From Hirsutella rhossiliensis (Eukaryota > Ascomycota > Sordariomycetes > Hypocreales > Ophiocordycipitaceae): 64,000 nt of DNA. Where the stretch lies: the NCBI RefSeq assembly GCF_020360975.1, contig NW_025408671.1:4402001-4466000 (forward strand), written 5' to 3'. The translations under genes were made by a program, and so were the position numbers. Positions 44,790 to 56,289 of this stretch are shown piece by piece. Positions within the stretch are counted from its first letter, which is position 1, and the number at the start of each line of letters is the position of its first letter. The notes under the pieces were generated by a model. That model had not been told where the DNA came from. It saw only the letters and a program-made list of their open reading frames with translations, and searched no databases.

Positions 44790-47629
44790 TTATATTAAGG
44801 ATAGACCGTCTCTAAATTTATAGAGTAATCTAGGTCTTAATTCCTTCGTAAAAATATTAGCTATATTATCTTTTAATTTAATATAAAAAACTCTAATTTC
44901 CCTATCTCTTATACTAGTTCTAGTATAGTAATAGGCTAATCTTATATACTTAGACCTTTTATAAAATTCCGGATTTTCTGCTAATTTAATAGCAGCAGTA
45001 TTATCCGTTAAAATAGGAGGTATAGTATTAGGAATCTTAATAGATAGATCCTTAGTAATATTTTTAAAAAGCATATTTAAATAAACAGCTTCTTTATTTG
45101 CCTCCTTAAGGCTAATATACTCTACTTCGTAGGTAGAAAGGGCAATGGCTTTCTACTTAGAGCAAGCCCAGCTTATTATATTATTATATATATAAAAATA
45201 GTAACCGGAAAAGGATTTTCCGTCCGTTAAATCCGACGCCTAGCTAGAGTCGGTAAAACCCTTTATATATAAATAGGTAAAAGGGATATTGCAATTATAT
45301 TTAATCTTTAGGCTAGGGAATTTATTTAAATATTCCTAAATTATATTTAAAGCCTTAAAATACGTCTAGTTAGGCTTAGCCGCGAATCTAGCGTAGGAAA
45401 TTATAGAATATAAGATATCTAGCCTAGTAAATAAGGCTAAGTATAATAGAGATCTTATTTCTTTCTAAAATTATAATATATCTTCCTTAAAAGGTAATTC
45501 CTTTGCTTTTATAAGCTTAAAGCCTACTATAGCAGGTAAATTCGAAGTTCCTAAACCTTCTTTATTAAATTCCTTTAATTTATTTAAGGTATAATTTTCT
45601 TAGGATATATATAGCTCTTTATTTTCTCAGTTTATTATAATATTTAGACCTAAGAAGTCTTTTATATCTCCTAAGATAGTAAAATCTAGGAATTTAGATA
45701 ATTCTTTAAATAATCTTTCTTTTATTATAGATTTAGAGGGCCTACTATAAGAAAGTCGTCGACGTAAATTGCTAAGGCTATACTATAGTCTTTATTTATA
45801 AATACTCCTTTATCTATTAAAAGAGGAAGAAATCTAAGATTATTTAGTATAATTTTTAAATAATTATACTAGAGCTTAGGACTTTGTTTTAGGCTATATA
45901 GTGCTTTCTTTAGCTTTGCTTTAATTTAACCGGTTTTATATAGGTCTAGGAATTTAGTTAATTTAATTCCTTTAGCTCTATAAGCTAATCTATGTTTTAA
46001 ATAATATTCTTTAAGAGCGTATTCTTCGTAGCTTATAGGAAGATCGATATATACTTCGCTATCTATATCGGTATATACGAAGGCATTTATTATATCTATT
46101 TGCAAAGCTTCGAATTTATAGATAATAGCTAAAATAAGTAGAATTCTAATAGATTCGGGTCTAGCTATAGTCGAGAAGGTATCTAGGAAATCTAAGCTAT
46201 AGATCTACTTAAATCCCTATATTACGAAACGGGCTTTAGATTTTATTATATTATTTTAACTATCCTTCTTAATAGTATAGACCTAGCGGCCTCTTATAGC
46301 CTCCCTATCCCTAAGGAGGTAGGAAAATTCCTAAGTTTTATATTTAATTAGCTAGATAATTTCCTTAATTATAGTATCTTTCTAAAATGCTATTTTAGGG
46401 CTATTTATTGCCTATTTATAGGTCTTTAGAATTTTTAGATCCTGATTTTCTATACTAGCTAGAATTAACTCTATAAAATCGTAGTTTAGAAATAAATTAA
46501 CGTTAGGGTATTCGATATAGTTAGAATCGAACCCTTCTAGCTTCTTAGGTAATTCTACTACTATTTTACTAGTAGTAGAAATAGGATCGTTATTTAGAGA
46601 CTCTTCTTCTATAGAGGGCGAGGGACTTTTATCTCTAGGTTCTCTAGTAGCTTCCTCTATAGGGATATAGCTTTCTAGCTTATATTTATTTAGAATAAAA
46701 TTAAAATCAAAGGTATTATTACTACTAGAGATTTCTAGATTTTTTAAAAATTTATTTTCTAGTATAGTAATATCTCTAGAGATAGTAATCTTTCTCTTAG
46801 AAAAATCCTAGATTTTATATATATTTTCTAAATAGCCTACTATTATTCCCTTAAAAGCTCTATTATCTAGCTTATCTTTAGGGTCTTTATTCTTATAATA
46901 TATAAGGCTTCTAAAGGTCTTAATTTTATTTAAGGTCTTAAAGGGTAGTATTATATTATCCCTCTTTTCTATAGGACTTTTAAATCCTATCGTAGAATAC
47001 GGTAATCTATTATATAAATAGGTAGCTATTAAAACAGCTTCTCCTTATAGATATTTAGGAAGCCTAGCAGTAAATAAAAGAGCTCGTACTTTTTCTAATA
47101 TAGTACGATTTATTCTTTCTATTCTACCGTTAGAATCCGGCGTCCTAGGAGGACTAGAATTAAATGTAATTCCTTCTTTTTCGTAGTAGAGCTTTATTTT
47201 ATATATAAATTCTTTAGCATTATTAGAAAATGCTTCTCTAATCCTAGTATTTTTAGGGTTATTTTCTACCCTATTTTTAAATTCTAGGAACCTATTTAGA
47301 GCTTCTCCTCTTTTGAAAAGGTATATTTCTAGATATCAGGTTCCTACGTCTAGGAAAGAAATATAATAGTAATATTTATTATAAGTAGGCACTTTAATTA
47401 GCCCCTAAATATCTAATACTATTTTTTCTAAATAAGAATAAGACTTATACGAAGGTTATTTATTAACCTTATTCGTTGCTTTAGCTTTAATATATATTTC
47501 GTATTACCTTATTTTATTTTCCTCTTCTAGAGGCATTTTTATATCCTTATTATATCTTTTTAATATTTCTAAAATAGCCCTACTATTTATATGCCCTAAG
47601 CGTAAGTACTAAGTATAAAAATCTATATC
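44790..47629 (-). pseudogene. Copia-C2 pol (integrase, RT, RNase H)
   Basis: From high to low coordinates, the integrase zinc module and core lie at about 47560-47090 (with GRIERINRTILEK near 47120). A linker follows, then RT with RFVIQGFKQ and INAFVYTDIDSEVY (about 46060-46110), and the active site IYVDDFLIV near 45755. RNase H ends in the only long open piece, 44790-45074 (95 codons including the stop), with DNTAAIKLAENPEFYKRSKYI and a normal stop. One-base changes and RIP stops break the rest. This is the replication and integration part of the polyprotein. Confidence 0.85.
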
Positions 47630-47702
47630 TATCGCGTACTCTATATACGTTAATTAACGCTGTCGCTTATATCTAATAAGCGGCTATATCTTTTTTATAA
47701 TA
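47630..47702 (+). repeat. TRIM LTR, first copy (73 bp)
   Basis: It begins TATCGCGTACTC and ends TTTATAATA. It contains the perfect palindrome CGTTAATTAACG. Differences from 47927-47999 are all transitions. Confidence 0.85.
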
Positions 47703-47710
47703 GTTATAAG

Positions 47711-47747
47711 CCCGGGCGGAGGGGTTACCCCTCCGGGAACTTCCCGG
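47711..47747 (+). other. Two stacked hairpins after the TRIM primer site
   Basis: GGAGGGG and CCCCTCC (47718-47734, loop TTA) abut a perfect inverted repeat, CCGGGAA-C-TTCCCGG (47733-47747). Their location just downstream of the primer site is where retroelement RNAs often carry dimerisation or packaging structures. That role is inference. Confidence 0.6.
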
Positions 47748-47926
47748 TAACTACGCACGTACTTCTAGCTAGCCTAGCGCGTATTACCCGAAGGCCCGTA
47801 GTTCGAGTCCCGCTAGCGTAATTAAGCGCGGTTTTAGCATAGGGCCTGCCTATATAAAAATTCCCGCTATAGTCTAGGATATCTAGGTATCCTAAGACGA
47901 ATTAACCCGATATCCCTAAGGGGGTA

Positions 47927-47999
47927 TATCGCGTACTCTATATACGTTAATTAACGCTATCGCTTATATTTAATAGGCGGCTATATCTTTTTCGTGATA
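47927..47999 (+). repeat. TRIM LTR, second copy, serving as 5' LTR of Copia-A3
   Basis: The 73-bp repeat begins TATCGCGTACTC and ends TTCGTGATA. It is followed without a gap by the primer site GTTATAAGCCTAGGAGG (48000-48016) and Copia-A internal sequence. Confidence 0.85.
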
Positions 48000-48142
48000 G
48001 TTATAAGCCTAGGAGGAATAGAATTCCTATACCTTCCGGCTGCTATAAAAGGCACCTTTCTTATATCCCTCGTAGCTTCCTTTTACCCCTCTTACTAGAA
48101 AAGCCGATTTTTAACCGACTTTTCTACCCTTCCCCGTAATAA

Positions 48143-51100
48143 TAACGAAAACCGACTCCTCTACCGTCCCTACGGTCTATAGGACGATTCTTATAGAGCC
48201 CTAAGATTAGGATAAGTAGGTAAAGGAGCTACGGGCTCGTATAGATAGAACTATCTATAATTTGGTCTTCTCTAATAAGTAGGACCCTCTCGAGCCCCTC
48301 TCTTTGTCCTAGGGTAACGGACTTTATAGAGGGAGCTTCTCTCTTCTCCGAGCTAACCTCTATATAATAGAGAGCTTTTTCTGCTGCCTTAGGCGACTAT
48401 AAGAGTCACCGAAAGGAATACCTTTACGAGATAAAGCTACTAACGGCTGCTCGTACGGCGATAACGGAATCTATTAGTGCCGTAAAGCTAATTACTCTTC
48501 GAGAGGAAGAGACTCCTAGGCAGTGGCTTTTAAAGCTCGAGACCTTAATAGCTCCCTCGAGGGGCTATATAACTAACCGGATTAGGAAGACCTATATAGC
48601 CTACCTAGGAGCCTTTTCTACTAGGAACCTACTAGCTTCTTCGTGGCTAGCTAAGTAAGAATAAATCCTTAAGGAAGCTAACTAATACTTTCTTATAGAA
48701 GCTCTTTCCGGCTAGTAGCTACGGGATATATCTCTGCTAATAAAGCCTATTAGTAACGGTTACTCGACTATCTTTCGAGAAGCTAGCCGGGAACTAAACG
48801 AAGAGGCTACTAGAGTATAATAATAAGTAGTCTTATTCCTTCGAGGCTAGCACTTAACCTAGACGGTTCGACCTATAGCCCCTATTACTGCGGCTCCCGC
48901 TGCTGCTGCTACGGCTGTTGCCCCTTTGGCTCCTCCTCCCTTAAGAGCCTTAACGCCGTCGTTAATTGCAGCTGCGGCCCCGGCCCTAGCTACGAATCTT
49001 GCCCCGGGCCCGGCACCGGTCCCGTTAGTTAGACCGGCCCGACTAGTCCCTTAATAGACCTTTTAGTCCGTTAGTCGAAAAATTAGGGAACTAGTCGAAA
49101 TCGAACCTCTTCGTTAAAATTAATAATAAGGGGTAAAAAGGGGGGGTTTTTAAGCAGACCTTCCGGATCGGGACAAGGATTCCTTAAAGAAATAAAAGAC
49201 TAGACGACGAAACGGCTGCCTAGCCTATAAATCCCTAGGCCATCGATTATTATAATACTAGTAGGTCTTCGAGGAAAACCGACCTAAAGGATTTAACCCT
49301 TTAAAGAGGCTATAAGAAACGATATAATAGTCTCTTAAGGAGGACCCCTCGTTATAGAAGAAAATAAACGAGATTTAGGTTGCTAAGAAATAGTAACTAA
49401 TAACGCCGCTGCCCTTATTTAAGCCGTAAATTTAAGGAAAAATCGTTAGTATAGTAAATCCGGCCTTTGTCTTCCCTACGGATTAATAAGGCTAAGACTA
49501 ACCGTTAGAGCCCTCCGATTATCCCCTACGAAAATCAGCTATCCTTAACTCTAGTGCTTCCCTTAATATCTATAATATACTCTTACGATTCCGGTCCTTA
49601 AAGAAGGCATAGAGGGAATACCTTATTACTAGGGAATTAACTATACGGATAAAGGGATATAGAAGGGTAAATTTCACGATAAAATTACCTAATAGATCTA
49701 TACGAATTCTTCGATAAAAAAGGGTAGCTTTTTACCCTCGATTTTTAACGAGCCTAATTTCCTTTCGCCTTCTTCGAAAGGAAGGAATCTTCTAGGATAC
49801 GACGTCTAAGCCTACGAGGCTAGTCTAGAAGAATTAGACTATTAGGCTTATCGAGGAAAAATTCGGTTAATTTATTCTCGAATTCCGACCTATCCTTAGG
49901 AAGGAACCACTTAAGAAGTTAGCTTTCCCTGCTAGGAGGGTAGGATCTAAGGACCCTCTTCTAGCAGCCTAAGGAGACGGTCTTCTTTACGCACGACTTA
50001 GTTACCCGGGCCCCCTAGCTTTATATAAGCTAGGTCAATAATAAGGCGTACGAATAAGGGGCCTAAAGACCGTCGAATGCGAATACTACGGCTAAGGAAA
50101 GACTAGGAGACGAATTTCTAGACGAACGCCTTTATAGCCGGACCAGCCGTATAAGGAAATTTAGGTCGATTAGACCGACGTCTTTAGGGATTAGGAAAGC
50201 TTCGTTAGGGTAATGTTTTTTATAGACGCTTTTTTAGGGATGGTTTTCCCCTATTTCTTACGGACCTACCTAAGTAAGTATAACTAGTCTGCCCTCCGGG
50301 ACTTCGTTAACTAGATAAATTCCTACTTTAGCTATAAGGTAAAGAAGATACGGTCTAACGGAGAGCTATTTACGAAAGATATCTTAAAGTAGCTTCGAAA
50401 AAGGGGCATTTTACCCCTCCCGTTAGCACCGAATACCTAGGCCTAGAACGGAGGGGCAGAAAGATTAGGGGGTGCTATAATAGAAAGGGCCCGTACGATA
50501 AGACTTACTATAAGGCTTCTACACGACCTTTAGAGGGAAGTTGTTAAGACCGCCTATTACCTACGGAACCGGACCCCGAGAGACCTAAAGGACCCTAGGG
50601 GACTAAACTAAGGAATAGACTAGAAATCCCCCCTCGAGCTCTTTACGAAGAAGAGGGCCTCGCTAGCCTACCTTCGTGCCTACGGCTATAAGGCATACGC
50701 AATAACTGCCGATGTATAGCTAAAAAGGAAGAAGAAAAGAAAGCTTAATCCTAGAGCCTTTATTAGTTACCTCGTTAGTTATAATTCTACGAATATCTTC
50801 CGGATCTAGATTCCTCTTTTATAGAAGGTTATTTTAACTAGGGATATAATTTTCGACGAATTTAGCTTCTTTAACGGAAAGAGGGATTAATAGCCCCTCT
50901 TACTCTCTTAACGTTAGCTAATTTAAAAGATTTAAATCCCCCCTTCCTAATAGTCTTAAGAAGAGGTCCTAGACGAGGAAACGGAAGAAGAAACTAACGT
51001 TAAAGTAGTAGAGGATAACGCCGACTTCGAGGAAGAAGAAGAAGAGGAAGCTGCTAGATTAAATAATCTAGACAAAGAAGGAGACTATAGGAAAGCGGTA

Positions 51101-52950
51101 GAGCTAGAATACGCCTGCCTACCTACGCCTCCTCTTATAGAAGAAGAAGATCTAGAAGCAGCTTTCTTAGTTAGTCTTCTTATCTTAACCCCTAAGGGGG
51201 TAGGAAAGGCACCTCTCTCGAAGGATTACCCGGCTGCCTTTTTATCCCTACTTCGAGAAGCAAAGGAAGGTATAGGGCCCGATACGAAAGAAGACTAGTT
51301 TCTCCCCTATTTCGATCGTTTTTCCGACTTCTACCTAACGCTAATAGAAGACGGTTCCTACGGAGCGTTTATAGCAGGCCGGCTTTTTAAGCTACTATTA
51401 GAAGAGGTCCTTAAGGAAAAAGCAAGAGGAAAATAGGTCCTTAGCTATAAGTAGGTCTTTATCTATAAAACTAATAAACACGGCTTCCTTTAAAAGTATA
51501 AGGCCCGGCTAGTTATCTACGGGAACTAATAGGAAAAAGGGGATCTACCTACTAGGGCAACTACCTTAGTAGGGATATCTTTTCGGACCCTTATAGCTAT
51601 AGTAGCAGAATTCGACCTCGAGCTCGATTAGATAGATATAGTTAACGCCTTTATTAACTGCCTACTTAAGGAAGAAGAAGTTATCTATATACGAATTCCT
51701 CCTAGTTTCTAATAACTAGGAAAGGTTCTACGGCTTAGGAAAGCTCTATATAGACTACGAAGATCACCCCTTCTTTAGCAATAGCATTTAATAGGTTCCC
51801 TCGAAGCCCTAGGCTTTAAGAAAGTCCCTTAGGAACCGTATATAATATAGAAGGGTAAAATCATAGTCTTCTTTTACGTCGACGATATTATCTAGGCCTA
51901 CCTAAAAAAGGAAGAAGTAACTACTAGGGAAGCTATAAAAGGCCTGTAATAAAGGTATAAGATAACTAGGCTAGGGGAGCTAAAGTAGTTCCTAAGGATA
52001 CGAATCCTCGGAATAGGTCCTAACGGACTATCTAGCTTACCTAGGACGCCTATATCGATAAGGTCGCTTATAAATTCCTCCCTACTTCCCTCGATAAGAA
52101 GCTTCCCTCTACGCCTATATTAGACGAAGAGCTTTTACCTAATCCGTCCTTTTAAGCTAGGGAGTAAAAGAAATACTAATATTAATAGAAGGTAGGCTCC
52201 TTACTTTTTTTAGCTATTTCTACTAGACCGGATATCTCTTTTATGGTTTCCCGGCTAGCTAGGCATAACTAGAATCTTAGCCCTAGGCATTAAGAAGTAG
52301 TAGATAGAGCTATCCTTTATCTCTATTTAACGAGATTATACGGTCTACGCTTAGGAGGGCAGGGAAGGAAACTAGCTGCCGAAATCTTCTTTTATTTAAG
52401 CGATTCGTCCTTTACGGACAATTCCTTAGATAGAAAGAGCTTATAAGGGTATATTATATCCCTTTTTAGAGGAACTATTGCTTAGAGAGCGTCGAAGTAA
52501 GCTACCGTTACTATATTAAGTACGGAGGCAGAGCTACTAGCTCTTTTAGAAGCGTTAAAAGAAGCGATTTTCCTTAGCCGGCTATTAATATCGTTACGAC
52601 TATAAATTCCGTCCCCGTTAGCTATAGAATACGATAACACGTAGACTATACGAATTCTTACGGAGGAAAATGGTAAGCTATCGACCCGGCTACGGTATAT
52701 CGATATCTACTAGCATTAGTTACGCTAAGAGGTCTAAAGGGGACTTATTTCCGTCCGTTAGGTTCTAACGGCATCGATAAAAGCTAACGGTCTTATAAAG
52801 CCCCTGCTAAAGTAGAAGCTAGCTGTCTTTTTATAGCAAATTAGGCTAGAAGACGTTCGAGAAAAGCTATCCTTAGAAGCCCGCCTTAAGAGTCTACGAG
52901 AGGAGCTAATAGCACGTAGGAGGAAGGAGACGTCTATAGCCGAAGAGAGG
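48143..52950 (+). pseudogene. Copia-A3 gag-pol
   Basis: Start lost (ATG to ATA near 48148). Gag covers about 48150-49270 with the Ala-rich linker near 48880-49010 and the zinc knuckle near 49215-49265 (Cys to Tyr). Protease lies near 49540, integrase about 49980-50900 and the acidic linker about 50960-51130. RT follows with FYVDDI near 51876-51895, then RNase H about 52200-52800. The roughly 50-bp block missing in A1 is present (about 51185-51240). Another deletion removes about 130 bp before RT near 51395, relative to A1. Stops are TAG and TAA at RIP sites. Confidence 0.85.
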
Positions 52951-53234
52951 AATTAGGACTTATCCTAGAGGAGGGCCCCTAGCTTAATTAGGACTTATTC
53001 TTCTTAAAGGCCCCCTTTTTTAGGGACTTATCCTTAGAGAAGCCCCCCTTTCTTATAAGACTTAATTTCCTCCTTAAGGCCCCTTTTCCTAAAGTAAGTC
53101 TAAAAGAGCCCGGGGCTAAAACCCGGATTTCTCGAGTAAGGGATAAGTATAGACTAAGACCTCCTCTATACGCTCACCGGCCTAGGTATTTAGCTTTACC
53201 CTTTCTATAAGGGCAGGCTATAGCTAAGGGGGTG

Positions 53235-53589
53235 TGTCGCGAAGCGTGGCCTAATTTCGTAGTTCTTAGAGATATCCCTTAGCATAAGGGACCTAGGAAG
53301 CTAAAAAACAGGTTTTAAAGAAGGAGCTAAAAAGAGGTATAGAAAGGAGGGTAGGGGTATAAGGGGAAGCAGAAGTAGCGATAGCTTCCTATAGAGGTAG
53401 CGAGAGATAAGACGGATAGGCCGGTAACGGCTAGAAAGAAGGATAATAAAGGCAATATAATAATTACTCCCCTGCCGCAATTGCTGCTGCCGTAAGAATT
53501 AAATCTCTCTGCCCTACCTATCCGACCCCTTACTTTTAATTTTACCTTCGTGCATTTTTTATATACTTCTTATATCTCTCTTCGCGAGA
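53235..53589 (+). repeat. Copia-A3 3' LTR, internally deleted
   Basis: The LTR runs from TGTCGCGAAGCG to TTCGCGAGA but is 355 bp instead of about 475. The missing part corresponds to about 9965-10108 of the A1 LTR; the junction is near 53435. Confidence 0.88.
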
Positions 53590-53594
53590 ATATC

Positions 53595-55160
53595 CTTTGC
53601 TTTTAAAGACGTAATAAGGATTAATTAGCTTTCTAATAAAGGTTCTATAGGAATATAATATAATTTATTTCTAAGAAATCCTTTAGTAAGGACCTTAGCC
53701 TTATTATCTAATAAAAGGACTTTATTTCCTCCTATTAAGGCATAGGTATTATTAAAATAAGATTAGGATAGTATATTTACCCCTAATTTGGGTATATAAA
53801 AGCAGTCTCGAAGGATATACCTTTTCTACTATATAGGAACTTAAATACTAAGTCCCCTTTCCTTTTACTAATATAAAGGAAGCTTTTCCTAGTAAACTTT
53901 AGACTTAATTTCTTTATAGTTAATAAGGAAATTCTTATTAGATACTATATACTTAGTAGCTCCGGTATTATATATAAAATTAAAGATCCTTTTATTCTTA
54001 TAACTAGGAAATCCTCCTTCTCTTACCTTTAAGACTAATTCCTTTATTTTAGGAATCGAGGCTTTTAAAGGTCCTAAAAGAAAGTCTTTATTAGCTTTTA
54101 CTATAGGGGTATTTATAGAGGTTAAAATTACCTCTAAATCCTTAGACGTTTATATAGGGGTCGGAGCCCTAGAAAGGTCTATAAGGTCGATATCTAGGTC
54201 TATATTTTCTTACGAAGCTATATTTAAGACCTTATTACTATCTTCTAAATCGGACTCTAGCTTAGTAATTCGAGCCTTCCTTCTTTTATTAGTAGTAGAA
54301 ATGCTACTAGAAGGGGATTTCTTCCTAGAAGAAGAAGAAGAAGATTTTCTCTTCTTAGAAATTTAAGTCCTATCGTCCCTTTTTCCTTTATTTAATACCT
54401 AATAAGCGGGAGCCTTATTCGGGTATAATTTATAGTAATTTACTATAAAATGCCCTGGTTTTTTATATTCCTTATAATAAGGAGTATCCGTAGAATTTCT
54501 ATAGGATTTCTAAGGCTTCCTTTATATTAGGAAGGTTTTCTCTAAAGATTCGTCTATATCCTCTATTCTTCTAGCTTTATTTAAAAGACTAGCTATAAGG
54601 GTTTTAAGGGTAAACGCCGTAGAATTATACCTAAGGCTCTATATAATATTTATAATATAGCTTCTAAATTCCTTATTAAGGCAATTAAGAATCCATGCTA
54701 TAAGAATAACTTCTAGAATTTCTATATTATAGGATTTTAAATCCTCGTAGATTTCCTTTACCTTATAAAGGTATTTCTTTAAATTAGAGTCCGAGGGACT
54801 AAGATTAAAGAGCTGCTTAATAAGCAGATAATTCGACGAAAAGTTCAACGGATTATATAGCTTTTTAAGCTTATCCCACGCTTCTTTAGTATTTTTTAGA
54901 TGCCGAATTTATATTAAGGGACTATCTTTAACTTAAAGGAATATTATAGATAAAGCCTCTATAGTCTATATATAATTTACTTGCTCTAGAGTAGTAATAA
55001 GCTTTTCTTTTATAAGGATAGCTTCTATCCTCGTAGTTTATAAGGTATAATTTAAATTTCCCTTAAGTCTAGTAAATTCGTATTCCTTCTATCTACCTAT
55101 TTTATATAAATTCGGTATTATTTCGTTTATAGGGATCGAGAAGTCTAGACGGGAGTTTAA
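53595..55160 (-). pseudogene. Copia-C2 gag and protease region
   Basis: An open piece at 54639-54848 (69 codons) reads a Copia-type gag (NYLLIKQLFNLSPSDSNLKK). The zinc knuckle follows near 54440-54485 with Cys changed to Tyr (YKEYKKPGHFIVNY). Lys/Ser-rich acidic sequence lies near 54260-54360. The protease region continues to the insertion point of the composite unit at 53594. The start codon was not identified. Confidence 0.78.
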
Positions 55161-55273
55161 GAGCGTAGGAAGGTAAAAGAAGTTAGGGGGAATTTCGAAA
55201 GGAATTATAATTAGATATTTCGACGAGGAATTTTAAAGGTATAAGTAGTTAATTTCCCGGCTTAAAAGGAGTA

Positions 55274-55857
55274 AGCCGGGCTTATAACCTCTTATAGTAT
55301 ATAAGCAAAAGCGGAATTTTAGGAAATTAAGGAATTACGTAAGACTACGTAATAGAGGGGAAGAAGGAGTATAAGGTAGGATTTTCAACGGAATTTATTA
55401 GTAGTGTATTAGTATATAGAAGAGGTATTAAAGTTAATAATTCTATCTCTATCTACTAGCGGACATGCTGTCTTATATAGATAATTATAGCTAAACGGAA
55501 GAACCTTTCGGGACTAGATTTAGGCTGCTATATAGCCCTAAGACTAAGGAATTCCGTAATACCTCGAGTGAATCTAGAAGTGTCTTAGTTCTACTAATAT
55601 TTATATTTAGAGGAGGTTAGTCGTGCTAGTATTCTTAAGAGGTCTTAGCTAGCATTCTAAGCTAGCTCTGTTCCTTCGATTCCCGATTATACGATAACCG
55701 GCAACCCGTTTAATATATAATAATATGCAAAATAACGAGCGATTCTTACTCTATAGGATAAGATTTTGTCTATAATTAATATACTACTTATTAGCTTATA
55801 TAATCGGGAGAGTATATTATAGCTGCTTTATTTATAGTAGGAACACCGTTCCTTATA
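55274..55857 (-). repeat. Copia-C2 5' LTR and primer-binding site
   Basis: LTR 55290-55857 (568 bp) with outer tip AGGAACACCGTTCCT. The primer site (reverse of 55274-55289: GGTTATAAGCCCGGCT) is the initiator-Met half-tRNA type with one RIP change. Confidence 0.9.
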
Positions 55858-55862
55858 CTCTA

Positions 55863-56150
55863 TAAGATAAATAACTAGCTATCGATATAGACAGGGATAC
55901 CTTAATATCGGCTACCTATATAGACCGGGCTAGACGCGGTAAGAAGACGCCGTTAACTACCCCCTATACCGCCCCGTACTTTAAGTAGCGAGCGAAGTAA
56001 GTAACGAGTAAGGAAATCGGGAAGAGGAAGGCTAATAGCCGCTGCCTACGTTATAGAGTATCTACGTACTTTATATTAAAATGCCCCTTCTTTCTAGCTA
56101 AGCGGCCTATAGCGGTTTAAGTAGCGAAGATAGAACCGCTCCTTACCTTA
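55863..56150 (+). pseudogene. Gypsy-2 gag C-terminus with zinc knuckle
   Basis: This continues the frame broken at 44028. Near 56040-56085 it reads CLRYRVSTYFILKC, the RIP product of a C-x2-C-x4-H-x4-C knuckle (second Cys and His both changed to Tyr). A basic segment precedes it. The knuckle would bind element RNA for packaging. Confidence 0.8.
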
Positions 56151-56289
56151 GACGATAAGGAGGACTCTACCCCCCTAGGCCTAAAGGAAAAAGAGTAGCT
56201 CCGGAGTAAAGATAGGCTCTAGAGCCTTAATTACTAGTATTAGTAAGGGAGAAGGAGGAATTATCCGCTTATATAGAAGAGGAGCCTAC

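Larger units (their letters stand above)
47630..47999 (+). mobile_element. TRIM-like miniature LTR retrotransposon
   Basis: Two 73-bp direct repeats (47630-47702 and 47927-47999) enclose 224 bp with no coding potential. A RIPped initiator-Met half-tRNA primer site (47703-47719, GTTATAAGCCCGGGCGG) follows the first repeat. A Copia-A-type polypurine tract (CTAAGGGGGTA, about 47916-47926) precedes the second. Short LTRs, primer site, purine tract and no genes define a terminal-repeat retrotransposon in miniature. The left flank is ATATC (47625-47629). The right repeat runs directly into the primer site and coding region of Copia-A3, and the matching ATATC lies only beyond A3's 3' LTR. Confidence 0.8.
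48000..53589 (+). mobile_element. Copia-A3, joined to the TRIM
   Basis: The internal region is collinear with A1 from the primer site on and ends in a Copia-A 3' LTR (53235-53589). It has no Copia-A 5' LTR; the 73-bp TRIM repeat stands in its place. ATATC follows the 3' LTR (53590-53594) and matches the pentamer left of the TRIM (47625-47629). The uninterrupted sequence exists in Copia-C1 at about 24420-24450. RIP is intermediate between A1 and A4. Confidence 0.92.
44029..55857 (-). mobile_element. Copia-C2: complete Ty1/copia element, interrupted
   Basis: LTRs of 568 bp at both ends (44029-44596 and 55290-55857) are flanked by TSD CTCTA at 44024-44028 and 55858-55862. Read on the minus strand the LTR begins TGTAAGGAA (TATAAGGAA at the right copy) and ends CTATAAGA. 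It is the least damaged Copia-C copy here and preserves two longish frames. The TRIM/Copia-A3 composite interrupts it at 47630-53589. Without that it is about 5.9 kb. Confidence 0.93.

Noticed and set aside
47761..47820. tRNA gene in the TRIM interior
   Set aside because: There is a B-box-like AGTTCGAGTCC, but the T-stem mismatches, the acceptor stem pairs only partly and no anticodon arm is convincing. Kept only as a speculative motif.
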